A stretch of DNA of 64,000 nt from Trifolium pratense (GCF_020283565.1 NC_060061.1:41391362-41455361); one strand, 5' to 3'; positions 33,614 to 44,695 are shown, counted from the first letter of the stretch. The notes: generated by a model not told the origin, from the letters alone. Made by a program: numbers and translations.

Positions 33614-35441
33614 AGGTTGTAGCTCGAGTACCGATCTAATATGCATTGTCTAATTCATTTTCCTAATAAACACCTATATTTTGAGCAGCCTAAAGGAAAT
33701 ATAATGGAGACATTAAGGAAAACAAACAATTAGAATAGAAGTTTAGAGCATTTTCAAAAGATATAGTCCTATATTACAAATAAATAAAAAGAATAATATA
33801 TAGGGACCACCACCTTGGAGACATAGTTTAGGTTGAACAAGATAGGGACCATACATATGAACCACAAATCGAAAGAAAGAACACATTTGAGGACCACAAC
33901 AAGTACATCCCAAGAAAGTAACTGAGTGATCATAACAATCGTAAAATACAATTGTTTATTAAAGAACACATTTAGGTCGTCACATTCCATTAATTTGTCA
34001 CACTGCCTCATCTGTTGTAAGGCGATGTTTGTAGCATTCAATAATCACACATCACAATCATCGCAATTGTCTTTTATTATCAATATGTCACAAAATTATT
34101 GATGAGTTTGTGCCTTCTATTCGAGTAGAGATCCCCACCTAGGTATGTCTGATTCAATGGAGGGAATTTTTAGGGTTTCTAAGAAAAGGAAAAAGGCAGC
34201 CCAAGATAGGAGGCTGAAACATCTTAGGGACTAACCTGTCCCTTTAGATTTGTATTTTTACATGTTGTCTCTTACATATATTTGACTATACTATAGCTAA
34301 GTTTCCTCGAAGTTACTTTTATTTTGTTCACCTTTCTTTGTAAGTGAAGTAGTGACATTTAAATTGAAATACACAATTAGCATAAACCAAGGCACGGGTT
34401 TAGTGGGGTTTAACTTTCACTTTCGAATCTAATGTCTAATTAAAGACAAAGGGGCCATCCATGGCCACATAACATAGACAAAAAACATATCTAAAATAAA
34501 ATATACCACAAAGTGGGAAAAAAGACTAGTGTTGTATTATCCATTAGATTAGGACATTCTCCAATCCCAAAAGGCTACTAAAGCTTAACTTAAACTAATT
34601 AATTAACTACCCCCTCCATTCCATTAATTAATCAAGACATATAATTAATCAATTAATTGATCCTTGCACTTGATTATATGCTACTTTATCTAGCACACCT
34701 CTTTGTACGATGTGTGTACACCTCAATGTGTTTGATATAAAACGTTAAAAAAGACTTTGTTCGGCTAAGATCTTCTCATAATTCATTAGTAGTATAAATA
34801 ACCCATGAATAGGTCTTGATTCATGATTAGATTCTCATTTCCGGAAGGAAGATATTTAACAAACTTCTACTTGTACGGATTATGTTTAGGATTACAAATT
34901 TGCAGTGGGCATTCTTGTACTTTATGTAATGAAAAAAGAAAAATATCAATGTATTTTTTAATAGCTAAATTACACTTTCTATCGAGAGAGATATATTGAA
35001 AAATTTGAAATTTGTGCTGAAAAATATCAATGTTATTTTTTAATATTTACACTATAAAAAATTCGCCTATTAGCAATTGTTATGTTGATTGTATCTAAAT
35101 ATACATGTTTGTCACGGTTCTAACCGTGGCTAAAATAATCTCAATTTCCATTTAAAATTTATTTTATGCTGAAAATTATACTTTTCATATAAAATTGATT
35201 TTTTTTTTTAGCAATCTTTATGAGAATAAGCAACGTTAAAATTTGTGCAATCTTGAATCCATCATTATCCAATAATTTCAACACATGAGCATCAAATAAA
35301 AATTTTTAAATACACTCAAATTAAATGCTTTTAACTGCACAAATATATTTTTAAATGATGTTACAATCGCAAAAAAATAATTGACTAAAAGATTTGTCGG
35401 GTGATTGTATTTCCTCCTTATTATATTTTTGTCACATTGTA
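33614..35441. other. Intergenic, nothing certain
   Basis: AT-rich. An isolated basic ORF from ATG at about 34157 to a stop near 34235 (EGIFRVSKKRKKAAQDRRLK) may be the end of a lost gene or element. No other coding hint. Confidence 0.4.
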
Positions 35442-35753
35442 CTCCCTCAGTCCCAAATTATAAGGGAAAAAACAAAAATCACACTTATTAATAAAAAGTA
35501 AAACATGATAATTTGAAATATATTTTTGTGAGTTTTTCTTGGAATAAGTTGCATGAGAAGATGTAAAAATGATTTTTATTGGTTGTTGTTTATTGAGAAA
35601 AGGAGAGAGAGAGAGAGAGAAAAAAAAATTAAATGCAATTTGCATTTAATTTTATGAGATTAAGGAAAAAAAACATTCTTGAAAATGATTTTTCCCTTAT
35701 AATTTGTGACAAAGAAATGGAGTTTTTTCTCTTATAATTTAGGACAGAGGAAG
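35442..35753. mobile_element. Stowaway-like MITE, copy 1 (312 bp)
   Basis: Ends CTCCCTCAGTCCCAAATTAT and ATAATTTAGGACAGAGGAAG, with TA target duplications (35440-35441, 35754-35755). Contains a central AAATGCAATTTGCATTT palindrome. Two further copies are at 49043 and 62333. Confidence 0.85.
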
Positions 35754-35881
35754 TATTTTTCTAAAGTCACGAGACTATGTTGGAAGTGTCGGGCTTATAA
35801 TCATATAAAATACAAGACTTTTAGTATTATGAGTTTTAAGGTGGACACAAAACCCACCTTCAACACCAACAAACACAAACC

Positions 35882-37136
35882 TGATGGAATATTTCGCAAG
35901 TGCACGAAAACCACGTAGTAATAAAAATATCGATCCACAGGGATTGTGTGATCAAACTAGTCGAATTGTGTTCATAGACATTTTACAGAAAATACACATA
36001 AATTGGGGGTATGTTGAGTAGTGAATTGCTAGAAAACGTGCTTTGATATAAAGGAAAAGCGAGGTAGAATCATCGGAATCATCTAGTCTATAGCTAAACC
36101 ACATGCAATCTACTATGTCGTAGGAATTTACTCAAGTGTTCACAACTAGATCGACAAATTAGTGAATCGCAATCTCTTGTCAAAATCCACTCTATTCGTT
36201 GTCGATACTCCCCCGATCTCTCGGGCGGAAGCTACCTACAACGAATGATATTAACGCGCGTCAATCGTTCGCTACACTCTATGCCTCAATCTCTCGACCG
36301 GAGACACTCAAGTGTTCAATACAATTCAGTTCAGAAATTAAATCAATACTCTCGCACGTGACTTAACTCGAAATCATTATAACACTAATGAAGGATTATA
36401 AAGCATTAAAAACAGAATTGTATTGGATGAACACGATAGAAAGAGTGAATTCTTACAACATTTGCAGATTACATTCAGTTGAACTACATCCTAAACTATC
36501 CTAGATTCTACCTTCAAAGGAGTTTAGCTCCTCATCGTGCTTCGTTCGCTTCCTCGCTTCATCGCCATGGCTTGTGGATCCATGTTCTCGATGTGCTTGG
36601 AGCTCTCCACTGGAGTGTTGAATCACGATCTTCAAGTTCCAAGACCAGAATGTAGTCCAATTTCGCAGAATTTTCCAACCCAGATCCAGAAAACTGACTT
36701 TTCCATATATACTGACTGCCACCACGCTGCGCGTGAGATCTATCACGCCGCGCGTGGTTGCACTTTCTTCAACTACGCCGCGCGTGTAACGGTATCACGC
36801 GGCGCGTGATCCAATCTGAGGTCTCTGATCTTCAGCTCTGCCATCTTCACGCCGCGCGTGGTCAGTGCTACGCCGCGCGTGATCAAGTCAGAGAGCAATC
36901 TAATTCCTGAACAAAGCTTCACGCCGCGCGTGGTCAGGTATCACGCCGCGCGTGATGGGCTACGCCCCCAGCGTAGTGAAAATCAGCAATTTCCTGCAAT
37001 TTTTCCTGTTTTCTTGCAAAACAAGTAATCAAGCTTATGGTTAGATTTCTCTCATATTTATTGCTAAAAACCTACTAAAATGTATCTAATGTTGCTAAAA
37101 TAGGCATGGATTAGAGAGTGTGACGATTTGTCATCA
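35882..37136 (-). repeat. 3' LTR of the Ty3-type element
   Basis: Begins TGATGGAATATTTCGC and ends GATTTGTCATCA on the plus strand. It carries the palindromic CG-rich array at 36722-36955. ORFs 36501-36746 and 36537-36809 lie wholly in the LTR and recur identically in the other LTR; they are chance frames. Confidence 0.93.
36722..36955. repeat. CACGCCGCGCGTG array in the 3' LTR
   Basis: Eight irregularly spaced copies of a CpG-rich near-palindrome CACGCCGCGCGTG. One is inverted (CACGCGGCGCGTG) and one reads CTGCGCGTG. The identical array is in the other LTR at about 41010-41243. Confidence 0.95.
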
Positions 37137-37150
37137 CAACCCCAAACTTA
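37137..37150 (-). other. Polypurine tract of the Ty3-type element
   Basis: Minus strand TAAGTTTGGGGTTG directly precedes the 3' LTR. Similar AAGTTTGGGG tracts occur internally near 37838 and 37871, so extra priming sites are possible. Confidence 0.85.
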
Positions 37151-38580
37151 AACCTTTCCTTGTCCTCAAGGAAACAACTTTTACCTCAAGCTTTTGTGTC
37201 AAGACTTTGGCATTTTCCTTAAATTCACTCGAATCATACATACGTGAGACTCACCTGATGATCAATGATCCACCTGCAAACAATGCTCAATTGCACACTC
37301 GTTCCCGCAAGACATTTTCAAGTAGTTCACACTTTTTGACCAAGGCTCTATGATTTCATCACACTACTCACATGCACTCTTCAGTTTGGGTAATTCACTC
37401 AAATCAACACATCAATGCAAGTCAACAATAATTTTGCAAGTAATCTAAGAATTCATTCGGTTCACTTTGTGCACACACATTAGAGGTCTTTTAGGGTTAT
37501 AACGTGGCTTGGCTAGGGTGGATGGTGACATTTTGGGATAAGTAGTAGAAAAACTTGGAGTTAGATCCCCCTATTAGTCAAAGAACATTTTCATAAACCA
37601 AACTCCTTTTGAAATATAGTGGACTAGAGAACTTTTTTCACAACATCAAACAAAGTTTTGCAATTCTTTGAATTCAAGGCTATCACTTCTTTTTGTACTT
37701 CTTTTCTATTTTCTTTCACATTCATCTCTTTTTTTTTTCATTCATTTTTTTTTTTCATTTCTTCTTTTGCCTTGCAATTTTTGAAATTTTTGAAAAATTA
37801 TTCCATCAAAACATTTATAAGTTCTCTAGTACCCTCACCCCAAACTTTATTTGTTGCTAATTCCAAAGAGCAACCCCAAACTTAGTGGTGAGCAATGTGC
37901 ATCAACCACTAATTAGGTGCCTAACCTCCAAGAAAGTCATTCCTTTTTTTTCATCAAAAATTTCTTAAGGTTTTGCAAAAATAACATTTTCTTTCAGCTC
38001 AAATTGGTTAAGCAAAGGATAATTATAAGTAAGGGTGGATAGAAAGGCTCAAAGGTACCAAGAAACATGCCTCGTGTGTGCTACAAAAGTACCAATCAAA
38101 TACAAAGACGACAAGCAAAATCGAGAGACAATACATGAGTGGATATCACACATAGAAGAAAAAGGAGTGTTTGGCTCAATACCTCTCGGTTGGGTCGAAT
38201 CAAAGAACCGGTCAAAAAGTGTGCGTTCCCTTCCTTTGCCTCTTGATCACATGAGTGCAACAAGCTATTGCACTGCAGGTTTCACATATCACACGCGGAG
38301 ACAATCAAGCAATTGATACTCAAGTAACTAGAAGGAACATGCCAAAGTATTGAAACAAACTCTAAAAGTAAAAACCATTCCATAATCATACAAAAGAAGA
38401 TTCAAATTCAGAGTTAAAATAGTACATCCAGCCAAATCCAAGCAACATCAAATTATTATTACAAACCAACGAAAGTAAAGTAGCATAAGAGTGAAAGGGA
38501 AGAAAAGACCGTAAACTCATGGGTTGCCTCCCATGAAGCGCTTCTTTCTCGTCATTAGCTTGACGCTTCATCCTCACAAG
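37151..38580 (-). other. Non-coding 3' interior of the Ty3-type element
   Basis: 1.4 kb between the ORF stop and the purine tract. T-rich, with short meaningless ORFs in both strands. Holds the conserved GGGAGGCAACCCAT motif near 38520. Confidence 0.7.
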
Positions 38581-39951
38581 TTAGGGAGGATACTTCAAAT
38601 TTGACTCAACCCGGCTCCTCTTGTTCTCTTCATTCAAAGGAGCAATATTAATATCAATAGGTAATGATTTCACACTTCCCGAATCACTCTTGAGATCTTC
38701 CCCTTTGGTCTTCAAATTGGTTCTTTCCTTCTTACTAGACCGTGATGGAGATTTCTTAGAACCTTTCTTCACCGAAGCTTTAAATGTTGAAGTGGAAGAC
38801 TTTTGAGGATTGACAACCGGATCGGGCTCTTCTTCTTTGGCCATCTTGTGCAAACAATATATAGGAACCACACTATCCAAGTTCCATCCTAGGTCGTCAT
38901 TCACTTTCTCCGCTTCTTTTAACAAGTCATTCTCTTCTAGTGGAGTGAGCAAATCACTTATGATCACGAGTTTCCTAGAGTCGCCACCCAAAAACACATA
39001 CTTCCATTTAGGAGGAAGTTCTTTCAATTCCGGTGGCTTTTTTATTGCCTTTGGCTCTTTCTCCTCTTCTAGGGGGTTATCCAAGTTTTGAAGAAAAGTT
39101 TCAATCTCATGATCCCACTCTTCTTCTTTCTCATCTTTTACCACTTCCTCTAGCACTTCCACTTTGAAACATTCGGATACCACTCCACAAAATTCAAGGT
39201 CTTGGTTATTGACCTTCTTCATCCTAGGATAAGGCATTCTAGCATATGGTGAAGGAACTTGAAACTTGGGGCCCTTCACAAGAGGTTTCTTGCCTTTCTT
39301 GGCACTAGACTCACTCTCCACTCTCTTTTCAACTTCACCCTCATAAGCTTTTTCTTCCTTATTTTTTTCTTCTTCCTTATTTTCTTTTCTATCTTCAACT
39401 ACACCATCCCTCATCTTTTCAACTACACCATTTTTACTCTCATCCTTCTTAGGATTCTCCACTACTTCTTGTGACGAAACTTCTCTACTCCTCAAATTAA
39501 TGGAATTACAACTTTCATTACGAAGATCCGTGGTGTTTCCATAAAAACCACTTTGAGTTTGTAGAGAAGAGACTTGCCTTGCTAGTTGACCAATTTGATT
39601 TTCGAGATTTTTGATGGAGGCTTCATGACGTTCGCTTGACACTTCTTGGTTTGCCTTCATCACCTCAAAATTGCCTTGAGTCATCTTCATGGCTAAGATA
39701 AGAGTATCTTCAAAAGATTCAAGGTGATCTTCATAATGTTGATCTTGAGGAAATGCTTGATTCAGATTAGCTCCATAAGAACAATTCATGTGATTCTTCA
39801 CTCCAAGATTGAAGGTGTTGAAATGAGGATTATTTTGAGAGGTTGCTTGCACCATACATTGAGCTTCTAGTTGTTTGGTAATAATTTGTAGAAAGACATT
39901 ATTGAACTTGCAACTAGTTAAGAGTGCCTCTTGATTGTATGATTCAAACAT
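38581..39951 (-). CDS. Gag-like / RT-N-terminal fusion ORF of the Ty3-type element
   Basis: The first ATG (39951) gives 456 residues; the frame is open upstream to at least 40050 through a GTG, so the true start may lie further 5'. Numbered on the 489-residue frame from 40050, residues 100-165 are the gag C-terminal coiled segment (KNLENQIGQLARQVSSLQ). Residues 180-250 are an acidic/basic Glu-Lys linker. PSPYARMPYP follows at 267-276. Residues 338-416 match the start of the Athila/Tat RT region (PPELKELPPKWKYVFLG, then YCLHKM). The protease and catalytic RT core are missing, and residues 417-489 are a Ser/Lys-rich unrelated tail. No zinc knuckle seen. The uninterrupted frame in a young element suggests the product is, or was until recently, made. 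Role unknown, perhaps packaging. Confidence 0.8.
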   Translation of the reverse strand: MFESYNQEALLTSCKFNNVFLQIITKQLEAQCMVQATSQNNPHFNTFNLGVKNHMNCSYGANLNQAFPQDQHYEDHLESFEDTLILAMKMTQGNFEVMKANQEVSSERHEASIKNLENQIGQLARQVSSLQTQSGFYGNTTDLRNESCNSINLRSREVSSQEVVENPKKDESKNGVVEKMRDGVVEDRKENKEEEKNKEEKAYEGEVEKRVESESSAKKGKKPLVKGPKFQVPSPYARMPYPRMKKVNNQDLEFCGVVSECFKVEVLEEVVKDEKEEEWDHEIETFLQNLDNPLEEEKEPKAIKKPPELKELPPKWKYVFLGGDSRKLVIISDLLTPLEENDLLKEAEKVNDDLGWNLDSVVPIYCLHKMAKEEEPDPVVNPQKSSTSTFKASVKKGSKKSPSRSSKKERTNLKTKGEDLKSDSGSVKSLPIDINIAPLNEENKRSRVESNLKYPP

Positions 39952-40145
39952 ATCTTCCTTCCGCTTTACGATTTGCTCGTGCTGCTGTCTCAATTTCAGA
40001 ATCGAAATCCAGCTTAATTGGACCTGTTCTCCGCATGCACAATGAAACACACAAGTAGAACGCTCCGGGAGAAAAATATAAAACAGAAAATAATAAAGAA
40101 AACACGGAAAATATGAACACTATTGCCTAGTTGAATCAATCACAA

Positions 40146-40163
40146 TCCCCGGCAACGGCGCCA
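40146..40163 (-). other. Primer-binding site, tRNA-Asp
   Basis: Minus strand TGGCGCCGTTGCCGGGGA, complementary to the 3' end of plant tRNA-Asp, the usual primer of Athila/Tat elements. Confidence 0.92.
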
Positions 40164-40169
40164 AAAACT

Positions 40170-41424
40170 TGATGATAAATTTCGCAAGTGCACGAAAACC
40201 ACGTAGTAATAAAAATATCGATCCACAGGGATTGTGTGATCAAACTAGTCGAATTGTGTTCATAGACATTTTACAGAAAATACACATAAATTGGGGGTAT
40301 GTTGAGTAGTGAATTGCTAGAAAACGTGCTTTGATATAAAGGAAAAGCGAGGTAGAATCATCGGAATCATCTAGTCTATAGCTAAACCACATGCAATCTA
40401 CTATGTCGTAGGAATTTACTCAAGTGTTCACAACTAGATCGACAAATTAGTGAATCGCAATCTCTTGTCAAAATCCACTCTATTCGTTGTCGATACTCCC
40501 CCGATCTCTCGGGCGGAAGCTACCTACAACGAATGATATTAACGCGCGTCAATCGTTCGCTACACTCTATGCCTCAATCTCTCGACCGGAGACACTCAAG
40601 TGTTCAATACAATTCAGTTCAGAAATTAAATCAATACTCTCGCACGTGACTTAACTCGAAATCATTATAACACTAATGAAGGATTATAAAGCATTAAAAA
40701 CAGAATTGTATTGGATGAACACGATAGAAAGAGTGAATTCTTACAACATTTGCAGATTACATTCAGTTGAACTACATCCTAAACTATCCTAGATTCTACC
40801 TTCAAAGGAGTTTAGCTCCTCATCGTGCTTCGTTCGCTTCCTCGCTTCATCGCCATGGCTTGTGGATCCATGTTCTCGATGTGCTTGGAGCTCTCCACTG
40901 GAGTGTTGAATCACGATCTTCAAGTTCCAAGACCAGAATGTAGTCCAATTTCGCAGAATTTTCCAACCCAGATCCAGAAAACTGACTTTTCCATATATAC
41001 TGACTGCCACCACGCTGCGCGTGAGATCTATCACGCCGCGCGTGGTTGCACTTTCTTCAACTACGCCGCGCGTGTAACGGTATCACGCGGCGCGTGATCC
41101 AATCTGAGGTCTCTGATCTTCAGCTCTGCCATCTTCACGCCGCGCGTGGTCAGTGCTACGCCGCGCGTGATCAAGTCAGAGAGCAATCTAATTCCTGAAC
41201 AAAGCTTCACGCCGCGCGTGGTCAGGTATCACGCCGCGCGTGATGGGCTACGCCCCCAGCGTAGTGAAAATCAGCAATTTCCTGCAATTTTTCCTGTTTT
41301 CTTGCAAAACAAGTAATCAAGCTTATGGTTAGATTTCTCTCATATTTATTGCTAAAAACCTACTAAAATGTATCTAATGTTGCTAAAATAGGCATGGATT
41401 AGAGAGTGTGACGATTTGTCATCA
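40170..41424 (-). repeat. 5' LTR of the Ty3-type element
   Basis: Begins TGATGATAAATTTCGC on the plus strand and otherwise matches the 3' LTR. ORFs 40789-41034 and 40825-41097 are copies of the LTR frames, not genes. Confidence 0.93.
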
Positions 41425-41429
41425 AAACC

Positions 41430-42259
41430 AAAATCTCAAAAATAATGCCCGGACCCGGAGAAAGAAACACCAAACACCTAACAAAGTTGACCAAGATATA
41501 GAAGAAGAAAGAACCACACAAACGGTTCAAAGTGAAAGTAACACCTAAAAACTCCCACAAAAAAAAATACAAAGTAAATATCATTTAAATGCTTTGGAGT
41601 GATTTTTTCTTGAATTTCGTTAGAGTTTAGATAAATTTTGATCCACTTTATCCTCCAATTCTATGTAAAGGTCCAATTGCTTACCAACCTATGAAGTTTT
41701 TATTGCTTAGTTCTCGAACGTCTTCATTAAAGTCATCAGAGTTATCTCAATAATTTATATTAGCCGAGTCGTGCCCTTTTGTCAAAGTAGCATTTGTCCC
41801 TTATAAATTCTTTGACATTTTCACATCCACTCCTTACTCGATACAATTTTCAATTGAGCTATCACCTAAGCTTGCAACACAACTAGTTTGGTCTTTATTT
41901 TCAATAGAAGACTAACTTAGTGAAATTGGGCCTAAATAATTGAATCATGACGGCCGACTAGTGGTTTGAACCCATTGGTCCACTACCTCATTTTCGTGAC
42001 CCAAACTATATGAAATGCTAGATTTGGGATTGAGATTTGGTGCTGTAAACAATCACACGGTTTTCACACGGTTATCAATCCCGGCCATTAATTATTGATC
42101 AGACAGTTGAAATTGATAAAGTTATAAAATCAATTAAAATGATCCCAGCCATACATATTTGATCGGACGGTCTCAAATCAAAACAACGGGATAACCGTGG
42201 CAGTCTGGACAACAGCAAATCTGCCACGGTTAAAGTTGTGATTCAGATCATAAGAAATC
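41430..42259. other. Intergenic, possible old inverted repeat
   Basis: 42050-42245 carries ACACGGTTATC and GATAACCGTGG and CCACGGTTAAAG, CCGTG-type inverted motifs that hint at a decayed MITE. The rest shows nothing. Confidence 0.35.
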
Positions 42260-42634
42260 TTAGGTATACGAAACACCCTTGTAGCATGCCTCTTGTTCCT
42301 CACTTCTAGATGGAAAATGATGACTATCATCAAGAGCAATTAAACTCTCCTTGGGAATTGATTGACCTTGAAAATCACGTGGCGGAAGGAGATCGTTCGC
42401 AATTAATGCGAGAACAAGCACAAAGTCTTGAGCTTTTATTCTCTGAGAATCGTCAGCCGCAATTTCAGGTGAGTAATTAATTTCTCCACTACTATCTATC
42501 ATTGTACCAATCACTTCTTCGTTCTCCCTAATTAAGTCCAAAACACGTGTCGTATCCATGTCCTGTGTCATTTCCAATTCTTGTGCAATTGCATCGATTC
42601 TTCTCTGCATGTTTACAACTACGATTTCCCCCAT
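42260..42634 (-). CDS. Orphan ORF, 124 residues, function unknown
   Basis: The first ATG is at 42634; the frame runs open upstream to 42652 through a GTG. The protein is acidic with mixed composition. Residues 9-45 look helical (RRIDAIAQELEMTQ, then TRVLDLIRENEEVIG). A hydrophobic stretch FVLVLALIAND and the segment LLPPRDFQGQSIP follow, and it ends with a charged SRSEEQEACYKG tail. No signal peptide, no membrane span of usable length, no metal-binding motif. It reads like real protein rather than a random frame, but I do not recognise a family and a captured exon is as likely as a gene. No intron signals were sought further upstream with success. Confidence 0.35.
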   Translation of the reverse strand: MGEIVVVNMQRRIDAIAQELEMTQDMDTTRVLDLIRENEEVIGTMIDSSGEINYSPEIAADDSQRIKAQDFVLVLALIANDLLPPRDFQGQSIPKESLIALDDSHHFPSRSEEQEACYKGVSYT

Positions 42635-42652
42635 TTCAAAACCCTCTACCAC

Positions 42653-43052
42653 GCAATTATCGTTTTCTTTGTTAGATTATGATGCTTTGTTTACCTTTGT
42701 CAATGACGCAGTGTTTTTGAAGCTGTCGTGCTTCACATCTCTTTGGTATTCATAAAAAAAAAAATCTTATCTAGTTTTTTAATTCTCTGATTACAATCTT
42801 GTATTGATAATCATCTAATTCGAGCACAAAGTGTCTCCTAACGAATCACAACATTTTGTTTGAATTAGAATTTTTGTAGAGGCCATGGACTCGCAAGAAA
42901 CAATATTAGACTCAATTGATTCAATTTTTCCTATATTGCTTGTTCGAAATTTTGTAAGCACCCAACTTAGGGAGGCAATCCTGAAGTTTCAACCCCCACA
43001 CACAAGAAAAAACAATCATCTGTCATGGACCATTGCTTCATCCTAATGCTCT
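42653..43052. other. Spacer between orphan ORF and TRIM
   Basis: Contains a 53-codon plus-strand ORF from ATG 42885 (MDSQETILDSIDSIFPILL..) ending just before the TRIM. It has no family signature and may be a fragment. Confidence 0.35.
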
Positions 43053-43243
43053 TGTTGGGTTTCAAGTGTGAGTGTTTAAGTCCCACATCGACTATGTGTG
43101 GGAAGAATGTTGGATTTATAAGAGAGGTGACCCATTAACCTAACACCTTAAGGTTTTGGGTTGGGATGTGGCGTCTCCCTCTCTTGTGTGGTCTTGGAGC
43201 ATTGGCCCATTGTTTCTCCCGAGCTCCCCCAGACTCCCTAACA
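43053..43243 (+). repeat. TRIM 5' LTR
   Basis: 191 bp direct repeat of 43342-43532. Confidence 0.93.
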
Positions 43244-43341
43244 GTGGTATCAGGGCCTAGGTTCGGCTTGGTGGGGGAGCAGGAGGGGATCCTGGTTTGG
43301 ATCAACTATAGTATGTGGGGGAACTCACACTTGGGGGAGAA

Positions 43342-43532
43342 TGTTGGGTTTCAAGTGTGAGTGTTTAAGTCCCACATCAACTATGTGTGGGAAGAATGTT
43401 GGATTTATAAGAGAGGTGACCCATTAACCTAACACCTTAAGGTTTTGGGTTGGGATGTGGCGTCTCCCTCTCTTGTGTGGTCCTGGAGCATTGACCCATT
43501 GTTTCTCCCGAGCTCTCCCGGACTCTCCAACA
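43342..43532 (+). repeat. TRIM 3' LTR
   Basis: 191 bp direct repeat of 43053-43243, followed by the target duplication. Confidence 0.93.
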
Positions 43533-43537
43533 GCTCT

Positions 43538-44510
43538 TACTCTAAAAATCGGTTGAAGCTTGATCTAGAGTCGTATTGAACTCTTGTATCTATAATGTAC
43601 CCAAGTACTTTTATTGCCCCTTATCTCTATATATTGTGTTGTCATTTGCTCACTATGTTTGCAATTTCCTCATGTTGTATAAGCCACTTGGACTCTATTA
43701 TCTTGTTCCTCCACAACCACTAAATGTTATCCTGATTCTAGTGATCTTTGACAATCCTTAGTTCTGAACTTTGCAAATGAACTTGAATCCCTGTTTGATT
43801 GTCAGTTCCTCCTACTTTCTTGTTGAAGCCTTCCTCGTTGTTGCTCTAAACACAGGTTTCCTTGGAGCTGATATACCCTTTTAGAACCCATTGTTGTGTA
43901 ATCCTTTTCTCGTCGGTGCGCTTGATGAAAAAAAAATTAAAATTGTCCTTGCCGAACTTCACTTATCGTAATATTTTCTCCTTTAAGCATTGATCCATGA
44001 AGCCTATGTATTGCTCGCTCTAGTAGTTCAAAGCTTACAAACCTAATAAATATGAAGTGCATACTCGAGTGTCACCTAGGTTTTCTTGAGATAAAAACGT
44101 CACTCACCTCACCTACTTTTATGAATATGCGAAAAAACACGCAACATCCAAGTTAATAGCATAAAATGACAAAATGCCTACAAATAATGTGATAAAATCA
44201 AAGTGAATGAAATATCCGTGTCTCTGGATCTGAAATGTTGGCGACCTGAAATTGGTTGAAGTAGTAATTGACCTGAAATTTAGAAAATCTGAATCAAACG
44301 AACACCACATGAAGAAAAAAAATCAAACAAAACCTCACCAAGACAGAAAATTAAACATTAAGAAAACACTTATTTATATTAAAAAAGGAAGAAAATATGC
44401 ACATAAGTTATTCCGGATATAAAAAATTCCCTAAAACCACTCTCCCTATCCACATGTTACTCTTCACTCTTAAATATAAGCAAATGTCAAAATGTATTTT
44501 GACTTTTGCT
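43538..44510. other. Intergenic, nothing recognised
   Basis: Short overlapping ORFs only, no family signature. Moderate GC suggests an old exon or repeat, unassigned. Confidence 0.4.
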
Positions 44511-44519
44511 ATATTTACC

Positions 44520-44695
44520 GGAAAATGTTAACTAGTGTCTCAGGGACACTAGTTAAGAAAACAAATACTGGTAAAGCTTATTGAAATTTGTTTTGTCAAC
44601 CTCTAAAGAATGTAAAAGGTGTTGTTTTTTCTATGTAGATTTTTTTTTTTTTTTGTATTCTTAACTAATATTCCGGAACATTAGTTAGCATCACC
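44520..44695. mobile_element. 9-bp-TSD MITE, second copy of the 13995 family
   Basis: Ends GGAAAATGTTAACTAGTGTC and GTTAGCATCACC. Flanking ATATTTACC (44511-44519) and ATATTTAAT (44696-44704) agree at 7 of 9 bases. Arms carry the same GTGTC/GGGACAC-style hairpin. It lies about 700 bp upstream of the HOOKLESS1-like gene. Confidence 0.75.

Larger units (their letters stand above)
35882..41424 (-). mobile_element. Young non-autonomous Ty3-type (Tat/Athila-like) LTR retrotransposon
   Basis: 1255-bp LTRs (35882-37136, 40170-41424) are bounded by an identical 5-bp duplication AAACC (35877-35881, 41425-41429). On the minus strand a tRNA-Asp primer site lies 6 bases inside the 5' LTR and a GTTTGGGGTTG purine tract abuts the 3' LTR. 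A single long ORF combines gag-like and RT-N-terminal sequence. No protease, catalytic RT, RNase H or integrase is present, so movement must be in trans. Minus-strand GAAGCGCTTCATGGGAGGCA near 38540 is a non-coding motif I associate with Athila/Tat elements. Apart from three differences in the first ten bases I saw no LTR mismatches, so the insertion is very recent. Confidence 0.93.
43053..43532 (+). mobile_element. Complete TRIM retrotransposon (480 bp)
   Basis: Two 191-bp LTRs (43053-43243, 43342-43532), each TGTTGGGTTTCAAG..CAACA or CTAACA. A primer site TGGTATCAGGGCC (43245-43257), a purine tract TTGGGGGAGA (about 43331-43341) and an identical 5-bp target duplication GCTCT (43048-43052, 43533-43537) complete it. 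The LTRs differ at about 7 of 191 positions. It encodes nothing; the plus-strand ORF 43166-43360 is a chance frame across the PBS. Confidence 0.95.

Noticed and set aside
36501..36809. Overlapping ORFs on both strands (and identical ones at 40789-41097)
   Set aside because: They lie wholly inside the two LTRs and repeat exactly with them; the encoded peptides have no family signature.
38621..39474. Plus-strand ORFs opposite the gag-like ORF
   Set aside because: Antisense shadows; Phe/Ser-rich composition is the complement of the Glu/Lys-rich sense frame.
43166..43360. Plus-strand ORF in the TRIM
   Set aside because: Crosses LTR, PBS and PPT; TRIMs do not encode protein and no family resemblance exists.
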